A DNA stretch of 51,040 bases from Halalkalirubrum salinum (GTDB lineage: Archaea; Halobacteriota; Halobacteria; Halobacteriales; Haloferacaceae). The position numbers and the translations under genes are program-made. The notes below the pieces were generated by a model that saw nothing but the letters and a program-made list of their open reading frames with translations, was not told the origin of the DNA and did no database searches. Of this stretch, positions 1 through 6,492 are shown piece after piece (the stretch's first letter is position 1; the number at the start of each line of letters is the position of its first letter). The stretch is from NCBI RefSeq assembly GCF_005543295.1, contig NZ_SRSG01000018.1:1-51040 (forward strand), given 5' to 3'.

Positions 1-105
1 CTCTTCGGTGAGGCCTTTTTCGGCCTGGAACGCGGACTTCTGTTCTTTCTTGAACTCGAAGCGAGCTTCGGTATCTGTCTGTTTGAGGTGGTCTTCCGAA
101 CTCAT
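1..105 (-). CDS. sufB: Fe-S cluster assembly protein SufB, N-terminal fragment
   Basis: Only the first 35 codons lie in the window; the gene continues off the left edge. They read MSSEDHLKQTDTEARFEFKK and end EKGLTEE, which I recognise as the conserved N-terminus of haloarchaeal SufB. SufB is the scaffold subunit of the cytoplasmic SufBCD complex, which builds [Fe-S] clusters; in haloarchaea sufC usually lies next to it. The start is the ATG at 105, three bases from a perfect 22-base dyad (109-130) that would sit over the transcription start of a leaderless mRNA. The identification rests on the N-terminus alone because no catalytic or scaffold cysteines are visible here. Confidence 0.72.
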   Translation of the reverse strand, partial: MSSEDHLKQTDTEARFEFKKEQKSAFQAEKGLTEE

Positions 106-108
106 CAC

Positions 109-130
109 GTATGCATTGGAATATGCATAC
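109..130. promoter_or_regulatory. Perfect dyad in the sufB promoter
   Basis: GTATGCAT (109-116) and ATGCATAC (123-130) are perfect 8-base inverted arms around a 6-base spacer. The element ends three bases from the sufB ATG, at -4 to -25, where a bound protein would block the start of a leaderless transcript. This is a candidate repressor site; the regulator is unknown. The rest of the gap to 338 shows no other structure I can support. Confidence 0.5.
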
Positions 131-338
131 ATAAGTTGTGTGCTGACAAACTGATTGTAGTAATCAAATAACGTTACTTTAGAAAAATAGAATATAGATT
201 GTTATTAGAAGAAATTACTCCCGTGGCGTGGGATAGAAGATTGTTGTAGCCACTCAGGTGTTTTGTGACACGCGACTCGGTCGAGTCTGTCGGCCTTAGC
301 TTTGGAGTTTATAACCCGAAGCAAAACCCCCTGTGTGG

Positions 339-1313
339 TCAGTCGTGTCCGGAGACTCGTACCGGTTCGTAGGGTTCTTCGAGATACTCGATGTCGCTCG
401 ATCGGAGGTCGATATCAAGCGCCTCCACGGCATCCTCAAGATGCTCGATCGACGTGGTCCCGACGATCGGCGCGGTGACGACATCCTTCGAGAGCACCCA
501 CGCGAGTGCGATCTGGGCCATCTTTACGCCCTTTTCTTCGGCAAGTTCGGCAACGCGGGCGTTGATCTCCGCGCCGCCGCCCTCGCGGTAGGGATGGCGG
601 TACATGTGCTCTTCAGTCTCTCCGCGCGTTGTCGCGTCGATCTCCGCATCTGGCCGCGTGAGGTATCCACGCGCCAGCGGCGACCACGGGATCACGCCGA
701 TGTCCTCGGCGGCACACAGCGGGAGCATCTCGCGTTCCTCCTCGCGGTAGACGAGGTTGTAGTGGTTCTGCATCGTGACGAACCGATCGAGTCCGAGGCG
801 ATCGCTCGTGTGCAGCATATCCGCGAACTGGTGGGCCCACATCGACGATGCCCCAATGTATCTCGCCTTGCCGTGACGAACCGCATCGTCAAGTGCCCGA
901 AGTGTCGTCTCCGGCGGCGTATCGTAGTCGTAGCGGTGAATCTGTAGCAGATTAAGCGTGTCCATGCCTAGCCGATCGAGGCTTGCGTCCAGTTCCTGTT
1001 CGATCGCCTTCCGAGAGAGCCCCCCGGAGTTCGGATCGTTTTCGTCCATCTGGAAGTAGACCTTACTCGCGACGACTGCTTCCTCGCGGCGGCCCTCAAG
1101 CGCCTTCCCGAGGACGCGTTCGGATTCGCCCTCGGAGTACATGTTGGCGGTATCGAAGAAGTTGATCCCGAGTTCGATCGCCCGATCGACGAGTTCGAGC
1201 CCCTCTTTTTCATCTAACACCCACTCGCGCCAGTCACTCGAGCCAAAACTCATACAACCAAGACAGATCTTCGAAACCTCCATGCCGGTCGAGCCAAGCG
1301 TCGTGTACTCCAT
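339..1313 (-). CDS. Aldo/keto reductase
   Basis: This 324-residue cytoplasmic protein is a full-length NADPH-dependent aldo/keto reductase of the YhdN/Tas-like branch. The catalytic tetrad is in the expected order: Asp54 and Tyr59 (in FFDTANMYS), Lys84 (VVASKVYFQ) and His126 (LLQIHRYDY). The C-terminal PIVGTTSIEHL segment matches the cofactor-binding loop that holds the 2'-phosphate of NADPH. The substrate cannot be told from sequence; relatives reduce aldehydes and ketones or assist ion-channel or osmotic functions. The gene is transcribed divergently from the photolyase-like gene at 1425 across a 111-base gap, so each has its own promoter. Confidence 0.88.
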   Translation of the reverse strand: MEYTTLGSTGMEVSKICLGCMSFGSSDWREWVLDEKEGLELVDRAIELGINFFDTANMYSEGESERVLGKALEGRREEAVVASKVYFQMDENDPNSGGLSRKAIEQELDASLDRLGMDTLNLLQIHRYDYDTPPETTLRALDDAVRHGKARYIGASSMWAHQFADMLHTSDRLGLDRFVTMQNHYNLVYREEEREMLPLCAAEDIGVIPWSPLARGYLTRPDAEIDATTRGETEEHMYRHPYREGGGAEINARVAELAEEKGVKMAQIALAWVLSKDVVTAPIVGTTSIEHLEDAVEALDIDLRSSDIEYLEEPYEPVRVSGHD

Positions 1314-1424
1314 GGATGGTCCTCACTGGCAGACGACAAAAACCCGATCCCACCAGCAAGCCACACGAGCGGTGCAATCTACATCAACAGCGGTGTTTAG
1401 TGCGTGTCACTCCTAAGAAACTCT

Positions 1425-2942
1425 ATGACGGTGTGGGTTCTCGGCGACCAACTCTCAACGAACTGCGGTCCGATCGAACACGCCGACCACGTGCTCATGA
1501 TCGAAGCGCATGCCTTCGGCGATCGGCATCGCTATCACCCCCAGAAACTCCTGACGGTGTTCGCGGCGATGCGATCGTTTCGCGATCGCCTGCGGGAAAG
1601 CGACTACGAGGTTACGTACCTCCGCGCAGAGACGTTCGGAGCGGCGCTCGATCGGTACTTTGAGGCGAGCCCTGGCGACGACCTCGTAATCATGGAGCCG
1701 CCGAGCCACGGGGCTGGCGATCGCCTCGAAGCCATGGTCGAAGCCCGCGGTGGAACGCTCACACGGGTCGAAAACGAGCTTTTTCTCACGACGCCCGCGG
1801 AGTTCGATGCGTGGGCGGGCAAACATACCGACGATCGCACGTATCGCCAGGAGAACTGGTATCGACACGTCCGCCGCGAGACAGGCATTTTGATGGACGA
1901 CGGCGAGCCGATCGGTGGCGAGTGGAACTACGACGACGAGAATCGCGAGACGCCACCGAAAGACTGGGAACCGCCAGCAGTGCTGCGGTTCGAGCAGGAC
2001 GAGACCACCCGCGAGGTGCGATCGTTCGTTGCCGATCGCTACCCCGACGCCTGGGGTCGGCTGCCGGACCCTGATGAGCCCATTCCGTGGCCGGTGACCC
2101 GCGAGCAGGCGCTCGAAGCGCTCGAGTGGTTCATCGACACCCGACTTGGCGAGTTCGGCCCCTACCAGGATGCGATGGTAACCGACGAGTGGGCGCTGTC
2201 GCACTCACTCCTGTCTTCGGCGATCAACCTCGGGCTGCTCACACCGATGGAAGTCGTCGATCGGGTCGAAGCGGCCTACCACACTGGGGACGCGCCGCTC
2301 AACAGCGTCGAGGGATTCATCCGGCAGGTGATCGGCTGGCGGGAGTTCATGCGGCACGTCTACCGGCGATCGATGCCAGAACTCGCGGCGGCAAACCAAC
2401 TAGAGCAATCGCGGGAGCTGCCACCGGCGTACTGGACGGGCGAGACTGACATGCAGTGTCTCTCTGAGGCAGTCGGTGGCGTGTACGATCGCGGCTACGC
2501 ACACCACATCGAGCGGCTCATGGTGCTTTCGAACTTCGCGCTGCTGTACGGAGTCGATCCGGCCGAACTGAACGAGTGGTTCCACCTTGGGTTCGTTGAC
2601 GCGTACCACTGGGTGACCACGCCGAACGTGATCGGGATGGGTTCGTTCGCGACGGACGTGCTCTCCTCAAAGCCATACGCCTCCTCGGGCAACTACATCA
2701 ACCGGATGAGCGATCACTGCAAATCGTGTCCCTATGCGGTCTCGAAGACGACCGGCGAGAACGCCTGTCCGTTCAACGCGCTGTACTGGGACTTCCTGAA
2801 AGAAAACGAAGCGACGCTCCGTGGAACCGGCCGGATGGGGCTCATGTACTCACACGTCGACAACAAAAGCGACGAAGAGTGGGACGCGATTCGCGATCGG
2901 GCCGATTGGGTGCGGCAACTAACGGTCCGCGGCGAACTCTGA
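1425..2942 (+). CDS. Photolyase/cryptochrome-related protein with Fe-S cluster (FeS-BCP type)
   Basis: This 505-residue protein belongs to the deoxyribodipyrimidine photolyase-related family (the prokaryotic (6-4) photolyase / FeS-BCP group), flavoproteins that use light to repair UV lesions. The N-terminal part (VWVLGDQL, then MEPPSHGAGDRL) is the antenna domain; the C-terminal half is the helical FAD domain (VEGFIRQVIGWREFMRHVY, GMGSFATDVLSSKPYASSG). Cysteines in SDHCKSCPYAV and NACPFNALYWDF are the expected ligands of the [4Fe-4S] cluster. I chose the ATG at 1425 because family members begin M-x-VW-x-LGDQL; an in-frame GTG seven codons upstream (1404) is the alternative. A second, class I type photolyase lies at 35189. 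Confidence 0.88.
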   Translation: MTVWVLGDQLSTNCGPIEHADHVLMIEAHAFGDRHRYHPQKLLTVFAAMRSFRDRLRESDYEVTYLRAETFGAALDRYFEASPGDDLVIMEPPSHGAGDRLEAMVEARGGTLTRVENELFLTTPAEFDAWAGKHTDDRTYRQENWYRHVRRETGILMDDGEPIGGEWNYDDENRETPPKDWEPPAVLRFEQDETTREVRSFVADRYPDAWGRLPDPDEPIPWPVTREQALEALEWFIDTRLGEFGPYQDAMVTDEWALSHSLLSSAINLGLLTPMEVVDRVEAAYHTGDAPLNSVEGFIRQVIGWREFMRHVYRRSMPELAAANQLEQSRELPPAYWTGETDMQCLSEAVGGVYDRGYAHHIERLMVLSNFALLYGVDPAELNEWFHLGFVDAYHWVTTPNVIGMGSFATDVLSSKPYASSGNYINRMSDHCKSCPYAVSKTTGENACPFNALYWDFLKENEATLRGTGRMGLMYSHVDNKSDEEWDAIRDRADWVRQLTVRGEL

Positions 2943-3031
2943 CCTCGGCGGCGACGCAGTGGCTATTCCAACCGAGATCCCGGTCAGGTGACGAACACAA
3001 CAGCAATGCGGGATACGACCGAAAAAAGTGT

Positions 3032-3298
3032 ATGGAGCTAACAGTCCACGGGCCACTTCGCGGCGTGACTGGATCGAAAATAGTCTCGATCGCGACTGAC
3101 GACCACGAGGAATCAGTTCAGAGCGTGCTCGAACGCTTTGTCGAGCAGTATCCACGAGCCAATCAGCAGCTGTTCAACGATGATGGAACCCTCCGAGCAA
3201 GTGTTCGTGTGCTTGTCGACGGCGAACGTGCCGACCCCGAAACGGAGTGCCGACCGACAGCAGCGATCACACTCATTCCTGCCGCACAGGGCGGATGA
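3032..3298 (+). CDS. Ubiquitin-like small archaeal modifier / MoaD-ThiS family protein
   Basis: An 88-residue protein with a beta-grasp pattern and a C-terminal LIPAAQGG. The terminal Gly-Gly is the part that is adenylated by E1-like UbaA and then either conjugated to protein lysines (SAMPylation) or used as a sulfur carrier for molybdopterin or tRNA thiolation. Length and C-terminus match haloarchaeal SAMP/MoaD proteins. The ATG at 3032 puts the first beta strand (MELTVHGPLRGVTG) at the N-terminus. It follows the photolyase-like gene by 89 bases on the same strand and has no molybdenum-cofactor genes beside it, so the choice between modifier and sulfur carrier is open. Confidence 0.75.
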   Translation: MELTVHGPLRGVTGSKIVSIATDDHEESVQSVLERFVEQYPRANQQLFNDDGTLRASVRVLVDGERADPETECRPTAAITLIPAAQGG

Positions 3299-3346
3299 TC
3301 GAGGCCGGCACAAACGAGATCGAGTGAGTGCCCAGTGCGAAAATAT

Positions 3347-4651
3347 TCAGAGTCCGTACTGCTCGCGAACAACCGAAGCCAGCCCCACGTCTTCGAGGAT
3401 CTCCGTCGGGACGAGCATCGAGAGCTGCACAACACCTGGCAGGCGAGCGATCTCAACGCCGCCGGTGAACGTACAGCGGGCTCGAACCTCGCCTTCAGTC
3501 ATGTCAAATAGCGACCCGGCTCGATCGAAGGCGTTGTCCGTTGCCTCGTTGACCGTTGCCCCTGAGCCGATGATCTGCAGTGGCATCGCATCCGAGACGG
3601 TGTCGACGCCGTACTGTGCAGCGAGCGTGTTGGCCGTCTCGCGCTCGTCGTCGGTGTACGGCTTGGCAATGTCTGGAAGGTCCGACTCGTTCGGCAGGAG
3701 GAGTGGGCCGTCCATCTCGACGTCTTTGATCACCTCAACTTCGAGCTCAGTCGTCCCACTCACATCAGTCGTGTGTAGTGACAGTTCTCCGTCTCCCTGA
3801 TTCGCGTGGAGGTCACCAACGTAGAGCCCACCACCGTCGACTCGCACCGGACAAATGAGCGTTGCACCCGGCCGCACATCGTTTGAATCCATGTGGCCGT
3901 CAGTCCGTGCCTCGAGTTCGCTTTCGTCAGTGATTCCCCAGTCGTGGTCTGCACCGATGAGGAATTGCCCGAAGTCACCAGCGTTGTGTGAATCCGGAAA
4001 CTCAACCGCTGGTGTCGTCCCGATGTTGCCAATGAACGGCGCGAGATGGCCGATCGTCCCCGGGATCTCGTCTGGTTTGTACAGCAAAATCGGATGCTGA
4101 CGGGAGTTTTCTGGGAGTGCCATGTTCTCGTCAGCGTTCTCGGCGAGCTGATTGGCACCCTCTGCGCCGACAGTTAGCCCAACAGTTCGATCCTCGTCAA
4201 AGACGACTGTGTAGCCGTACTCGAAGCCAAACGAGGAGGCGTTGGCTCCACACTCGGCGCATCGAATTGAATCCTCACCAGTACCCTCAACGACCGTGTC
4301 GGGCCACTCTGTGCCACATTCCGGACAGCGATGGTCGATGAACGGATCGTCGCCAAAGGCCTCATCGCGTTCGGCCATACTGCCAGTGCTAGTGGCGATG
4401 CTCGTCACTGATACGTCTTTGATCCGGACGACGAGTGCATCGCCGACCTCGGCGTTTTCAACACGGATCGGTCGGGTGACCTCATGCCCGCCGCGAAACG
4501 ATGGTGTAATCATCGGTCCCCAGCAGCCAGCCGGGGTGTGCGTTCGAACGGTCCCGCCGTCAGCGACGGTGCCCGCCCACTCTTGATCGGGCCCGACCAG
4601 CCCAAGCGTAAACTGGTCGACATCGAGTTCCTGTTGAATCTGTTGAGACAT
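3347..4651 (-). CDS. Acetamidase/formamidase family amidohydrolase
   Basis: This 434-residue cytoplasmic enzyme belongs to the FmdA/AmdA family, which hydrolyses formamide or short aliphatic amides to ammonia and the acid. Family landmarks include the HTPAGCWGPMITPSFRGGH segment near residue 38, NIGTTPAVEFPDSHNAGDFG, and VGDLHANQGDGE. An insertion near residues 107-137 carries two CxxC pairs (Cys109/112 and Cys131/134), a zinc ribbon. The gene is convergent with the ubiquitin-like gene upstream and stands alone. It holds only two CGATCG palindromes in 1.3 kb, well below its neighbours. The C-terminal region (residues 330-434) is typical for the family. Confidence 0.85.
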   Translation of the reverse strand: MSQQIQQELDVDQFTLGLVGPDQEWAGTVADGGTVRTHTPAGCWGPMITPSFRGGHEVTRPIRVENAEVGDALVVRIKDVSVTSIATSTGSMAERDEAFGDDPFIDHRCPECGTEWPDTVVEGTGEDSIRCAECGANASSFGFEYGYTVVFDEDRTVGLTVGAEGANQLAENADENMALPENSRQHPILLYKPDEIPGTIGHLAPFIGNIGTTPAVEFPDSHNAGDFGQFLIGADHDWGITDESELEARTDGHMDSNDVRPGATLICPVRVDGGGLYVGDLHANQGDGELSLHTTDVSGTTELEVEVIKDVEMDGPLLLPNESDLPDIAKPYTDDERETANTLAAQYGVDTVSDAMPLQIIGSGATVNEATDNAFDRAGSLFDMTEGEVRARCTFTGGVEIARLPGVVQLSMLVPTEILEDVGLASVVREQYGL

Positions 4652-4713
4652 CTATTGTCTGTATGTGATCAATTAGCATAAATGATCTGTGGACAGTGGT
4701 TCGTCTGTGCCGA

Positions 4714-4791
4714 TCGTGAACTGCTCCGACACGTCGCTTGAATCGCAGTTGGTCGTAAACTGCTCCAACGGGGGGCTTGGATCGCAGTTGG
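4714..4791. repeat. Tandem duplication, two 39-base units
   Basis: TCGTGAACTGCTCC (4714) recurs as TCGTAAACTGCTCC (4753), and both units end CTTG-ATCGCAGTTGG. The units are identical except for a cluster of changes in the middle. The duplication lies in the 261-base gap between the amidase start and the cspA end. The open frames across it have no family resemblance, so I do not call a gene. Confidence 0.7.
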
Positions 4792-4896
4792 TCGTTGTCA
4801 CTACTCGATCGAAAAAATCGGTTGTGAGCAAGGCTATCGCTCACACCCGAAGACGGTCACAGCAAAACTGAAACCGCGGTTCGAAATCCGTACCGG

Positions 4897-4916
4897 GTAA
4901 CTGCTCGCGCAGTTAC
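4897..4916 (-). terminator. Stem-loop over the cspA stop codon
   Basis: GTAACTGC (4897-4904), a TCGC loop and GCAGTTAC (4909-4916) form a perfect 8-base-pair hairpin. It contains the TAA stop of cspA (4913-4915). In the mRNA it would close the 3' end and is followed about 30 bases later by a TTTT run. It could end transcription or protect the transcript from 3' decay. The structure is seen directly; its function is inferred. Confidence 0.5.
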
Positions 4917-5107
4917 AGTCGTTCGAGGTCTTTCGCTCGTGGGCCTTTTTCTGCTTGGACCACGTCGAATTCGACCTCTTGGCCTTCTTCGAGATCCGGA
5001 CCACCGACATCTTCCATGTGGAAGAACACGTCCTCGTCGACGTCGTCGCTTTCGATGAATCCGTAACCGCCAGTGTCGTTAAAGAAGGCTACCTTCCCTT
5101 TCGGCAT
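4913..5107 (-). CDS. cspA: Cold-shock domain protein CspA
   Basis: A 64-residue single cold-shock domain. RNP1 (GGYGFIE) and RNP2 (VFFHM) lie in order on a five-strand OB fold, and the whole length matches haloarchaeal CspA. Such proteins bind single-stranded RNA or DNA, melting mRNA structure at low temperature. The start is the ATG at 5107. A perfect 12-base palindrome lies between it and a TATA-like box (TTTTTATCC on the minus strand, 5131-5140), and a perfect hairpin lies over the stop codon. The gene stands alone. Confidence 0.95.
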   Translation of the reverse strand: MPKGKVAFFNDTGGYGFIESDDVDEDVFFHMEDVGGPDLEEGQEVEFDVVQAEKGPRAKDLERL

Positions 5108-5111
5108 GACA

Positions 5112-5123
5112 CCTCAATTGAGG
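5112..5123. promoter_or_regulatory. Perfect palindrome in the cspA promoter
   Basis: CCTCAATTGAGG is a perfect 12-base palindrome at -5 to -16 from the cspA ATG, just downstream of the TATA-like box at 5131-5140. This is where a repressor would block a leaderless promoter. No identical copy was noticed elsewhere in the window. Confidence 0.45.
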
Positions 5124-5322
5124 ATGAGGCAGGATAAAAACGTTTGGTAGAAAACCGAGACTGTCCCGAACGATCGACTCGCGCGTAATCGTCTATGATG
5201 CGGTCGCTGTCTCTCCTACTGTTGCGACTGGCATTCCCCAACAGGGGCGGCCAGCGCTGTTGAATCGGTGGGTTCAGGAGTGAACCCGACGCGGCAGAAA
5301 TCGTCGCAATTTATGCCTATTC

Positions 5323-5355
5323 GGCTCTGTTGAAGTCCTTAAGAACTGATAGGAT
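5323..5355. repeat. Dispersed 33-base repeat, copy 1
   Basis: It begins GGCTCTGTTGAAGTCCTTAA and ends CTGATAGGAT. It aligns without gaps to 50904-50936 with eight mismatches by eye. The GG(T/C)TCTGTTGAA start resembles sequences I associate with ends of haloarchaeal insertion sequences; that link is from memory, not from a search. Confidence 0.4.
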
Positions 5356-5446
5356 CCACGTGCGAGATACAGAAGCAGAGCTCATCAACGACGGCTAAGA
5401 ACAAATTGAACCACCACCAGCGTATGATGCAAATCATCGTCGTATG

Positions 5447-6325
5447 CTACTGGTGTGATGTTGCAGTTCGGGTCGGTGATCTGAGCGAGGAAAAATCAGT
5501 TCTCCCATGGCGAAAAACGATAAGCAGCACCAACGCAAGCAGCATCCCGATGAACGCCTGTCCACCAGCGTCGGATTCAATCGCGGGAAACGCCCACAGC
5601 GACCAATTGAACGAAGCGTGGAGCAAAATCATCGGGGCGAGACTCCCGCCAGTGTTCTGAAAGACCCACGTCATAACGACAGACAGGAGCGTAATCGTGA
5701 TCATGAACCCCACGAGGGGGCGTTGATAGTACATCGTCATCGACGGCATGTAGAACCACGGCAAATGCCAGACGCCCCAGACGAGCCCCAGCCCGAGACT
5801 CCCCGCGAAGGCGCCAAACCGTTCGATCAGCGGTTCGAGTGCGTACCCGCGCCACCCCAATTCCTCTTGAAGCGGCCCGCCAAGAAACAGAATGTAGACG
5901 AACGCGATCGGGAGCACATACGCCTCCCCCGCCCACGGAAGTGTCGGTTCAACTCCCCAGACGACGGCAACACCAAGTGCGCCGATTGCGAGCACTGGGA
6001 ACAGCACTACCGCCGGAAAAAGCCACCTTCGGGAAAACGACAGGTCGATAGCACGCTTGAGGAGACGGACCACACCGTCCCGCCCACCGTGGATATATAC
6101 GAGGAGCAGTGCAGACACGGTGGGGCCGAACGCTCCGACTTCCGGTAACACGGAGATCCCGACGACCAGGTCGTCTATCACCGCAATGCCCGTCTCGGTA
6201 CCCGAGGCCACGACGACCTTCGGGAGCCACAACGCCCACGAGAACACGAATGTAAGCGAAAAGAAAATGACGAGCCATTTGGGACTGTTGTTCGGACGTT
6301 CGTCGGCAACTGGTGAAGCGTTCAT
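5447..6325 (-). CDS. CPBP-family intramembrane metalloprotease
   Basis: This 292-residue membrane protein has about eight hydrophobic segments. The three Abi/CPBP motifs are present: EELGWRGYAL (glutamates and arginine), VWGVWHLPWF (histidine) and LHASFNWSLW (His and Asn). Relatives are the CAAX-processing protease Rce1 and bacteriocin self-immunity proteins, so the likely role is membrane-embedded proteolysis; the substrate is unknown. I chose the ATG at 6325, which leaves a short soluble N-terminus before the first TM; an open frame extends upstream but without membrane or family character. I noticed only one CGATCG in the gene, fewer than its neighbours. There is no operon partner: copA lies 167 bases away on the same strand. 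Confidence 0.85.
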   Translation of the reverse strand: MNASPVADERPNNSPKWLVIFFSLTFVFSWALWLPKVVVASGTETGIAVIDDLVVGISVLPEVGAFGPTVSALLLVYIHGGRDGVVRLLKRAIDLSFSRRWLFPAVVLFPVLAIGALGVAVVWGVEPTLPWAGEAYVLPIAFVYILFLGGPLQEELGWRGYALEPLIERFGAFAGSLGLGLVWGVWHLPWFYMPSMTMYYQRPLVGFMITITLLSVVMTWVFQNTGGSLAPMILLHASFNWSLWAFPAIESDAGGQAFIGMLLALVLLIVFRHGRTDFSSLRSPTRTATSHQ

Positions 6326-6492
6326 CGGATGGCATGATATAATGCTTAGGTGTAGCAAGAACTTTCCGACGTACTCGATTGACCGCTTCAGGTCGCTAGA
6401 TAAGCGGGTTCCGTGCGAGATACGCGCTCTGTATTCAGCAGAACGCTGAGAACATATCACCGGCTGAGGATTTCACCAGAGCCGCCTATTCG

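Larger units (their letters stand above)
5108..5446. other. Gap between cspA and the CPBP gene: cspA promoter plus possible IS scar
   Basis: This 339-base gap holds the cspA promoter (5112-5140), a hairpin (5270-5287, GGGTTCA-GGAG-TGAACCC) and a 33-base stretch at 5323-5355 that also occurs, about 75 percent identical, at 50904-50936. The stretch begins GGCTCTGTTGAA and looks like a piece of a mobile-element end. No frame in the gap resembles a known protein. Confidence 0.45.

Noticed and set aside
4560-4871. Open frames over the 39-base duplication
   Set aside because: They owe their length to the repeat and show no protein family, TM or signal character.
4878-4889. GGTTCGAAATCC, resembling a tRNA T-arm
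   Set aside because: The flanks do not form a 5-base T-stem and no acceptor, D or anticodon arms can be built around it.
5507-6148. 213-codon plus-strand frame opposite the CPBP protease
   Set aside because: It is basic and low complexity, unlike haloarchaeal proteins, while the opposite strand has all CPBP motifs.
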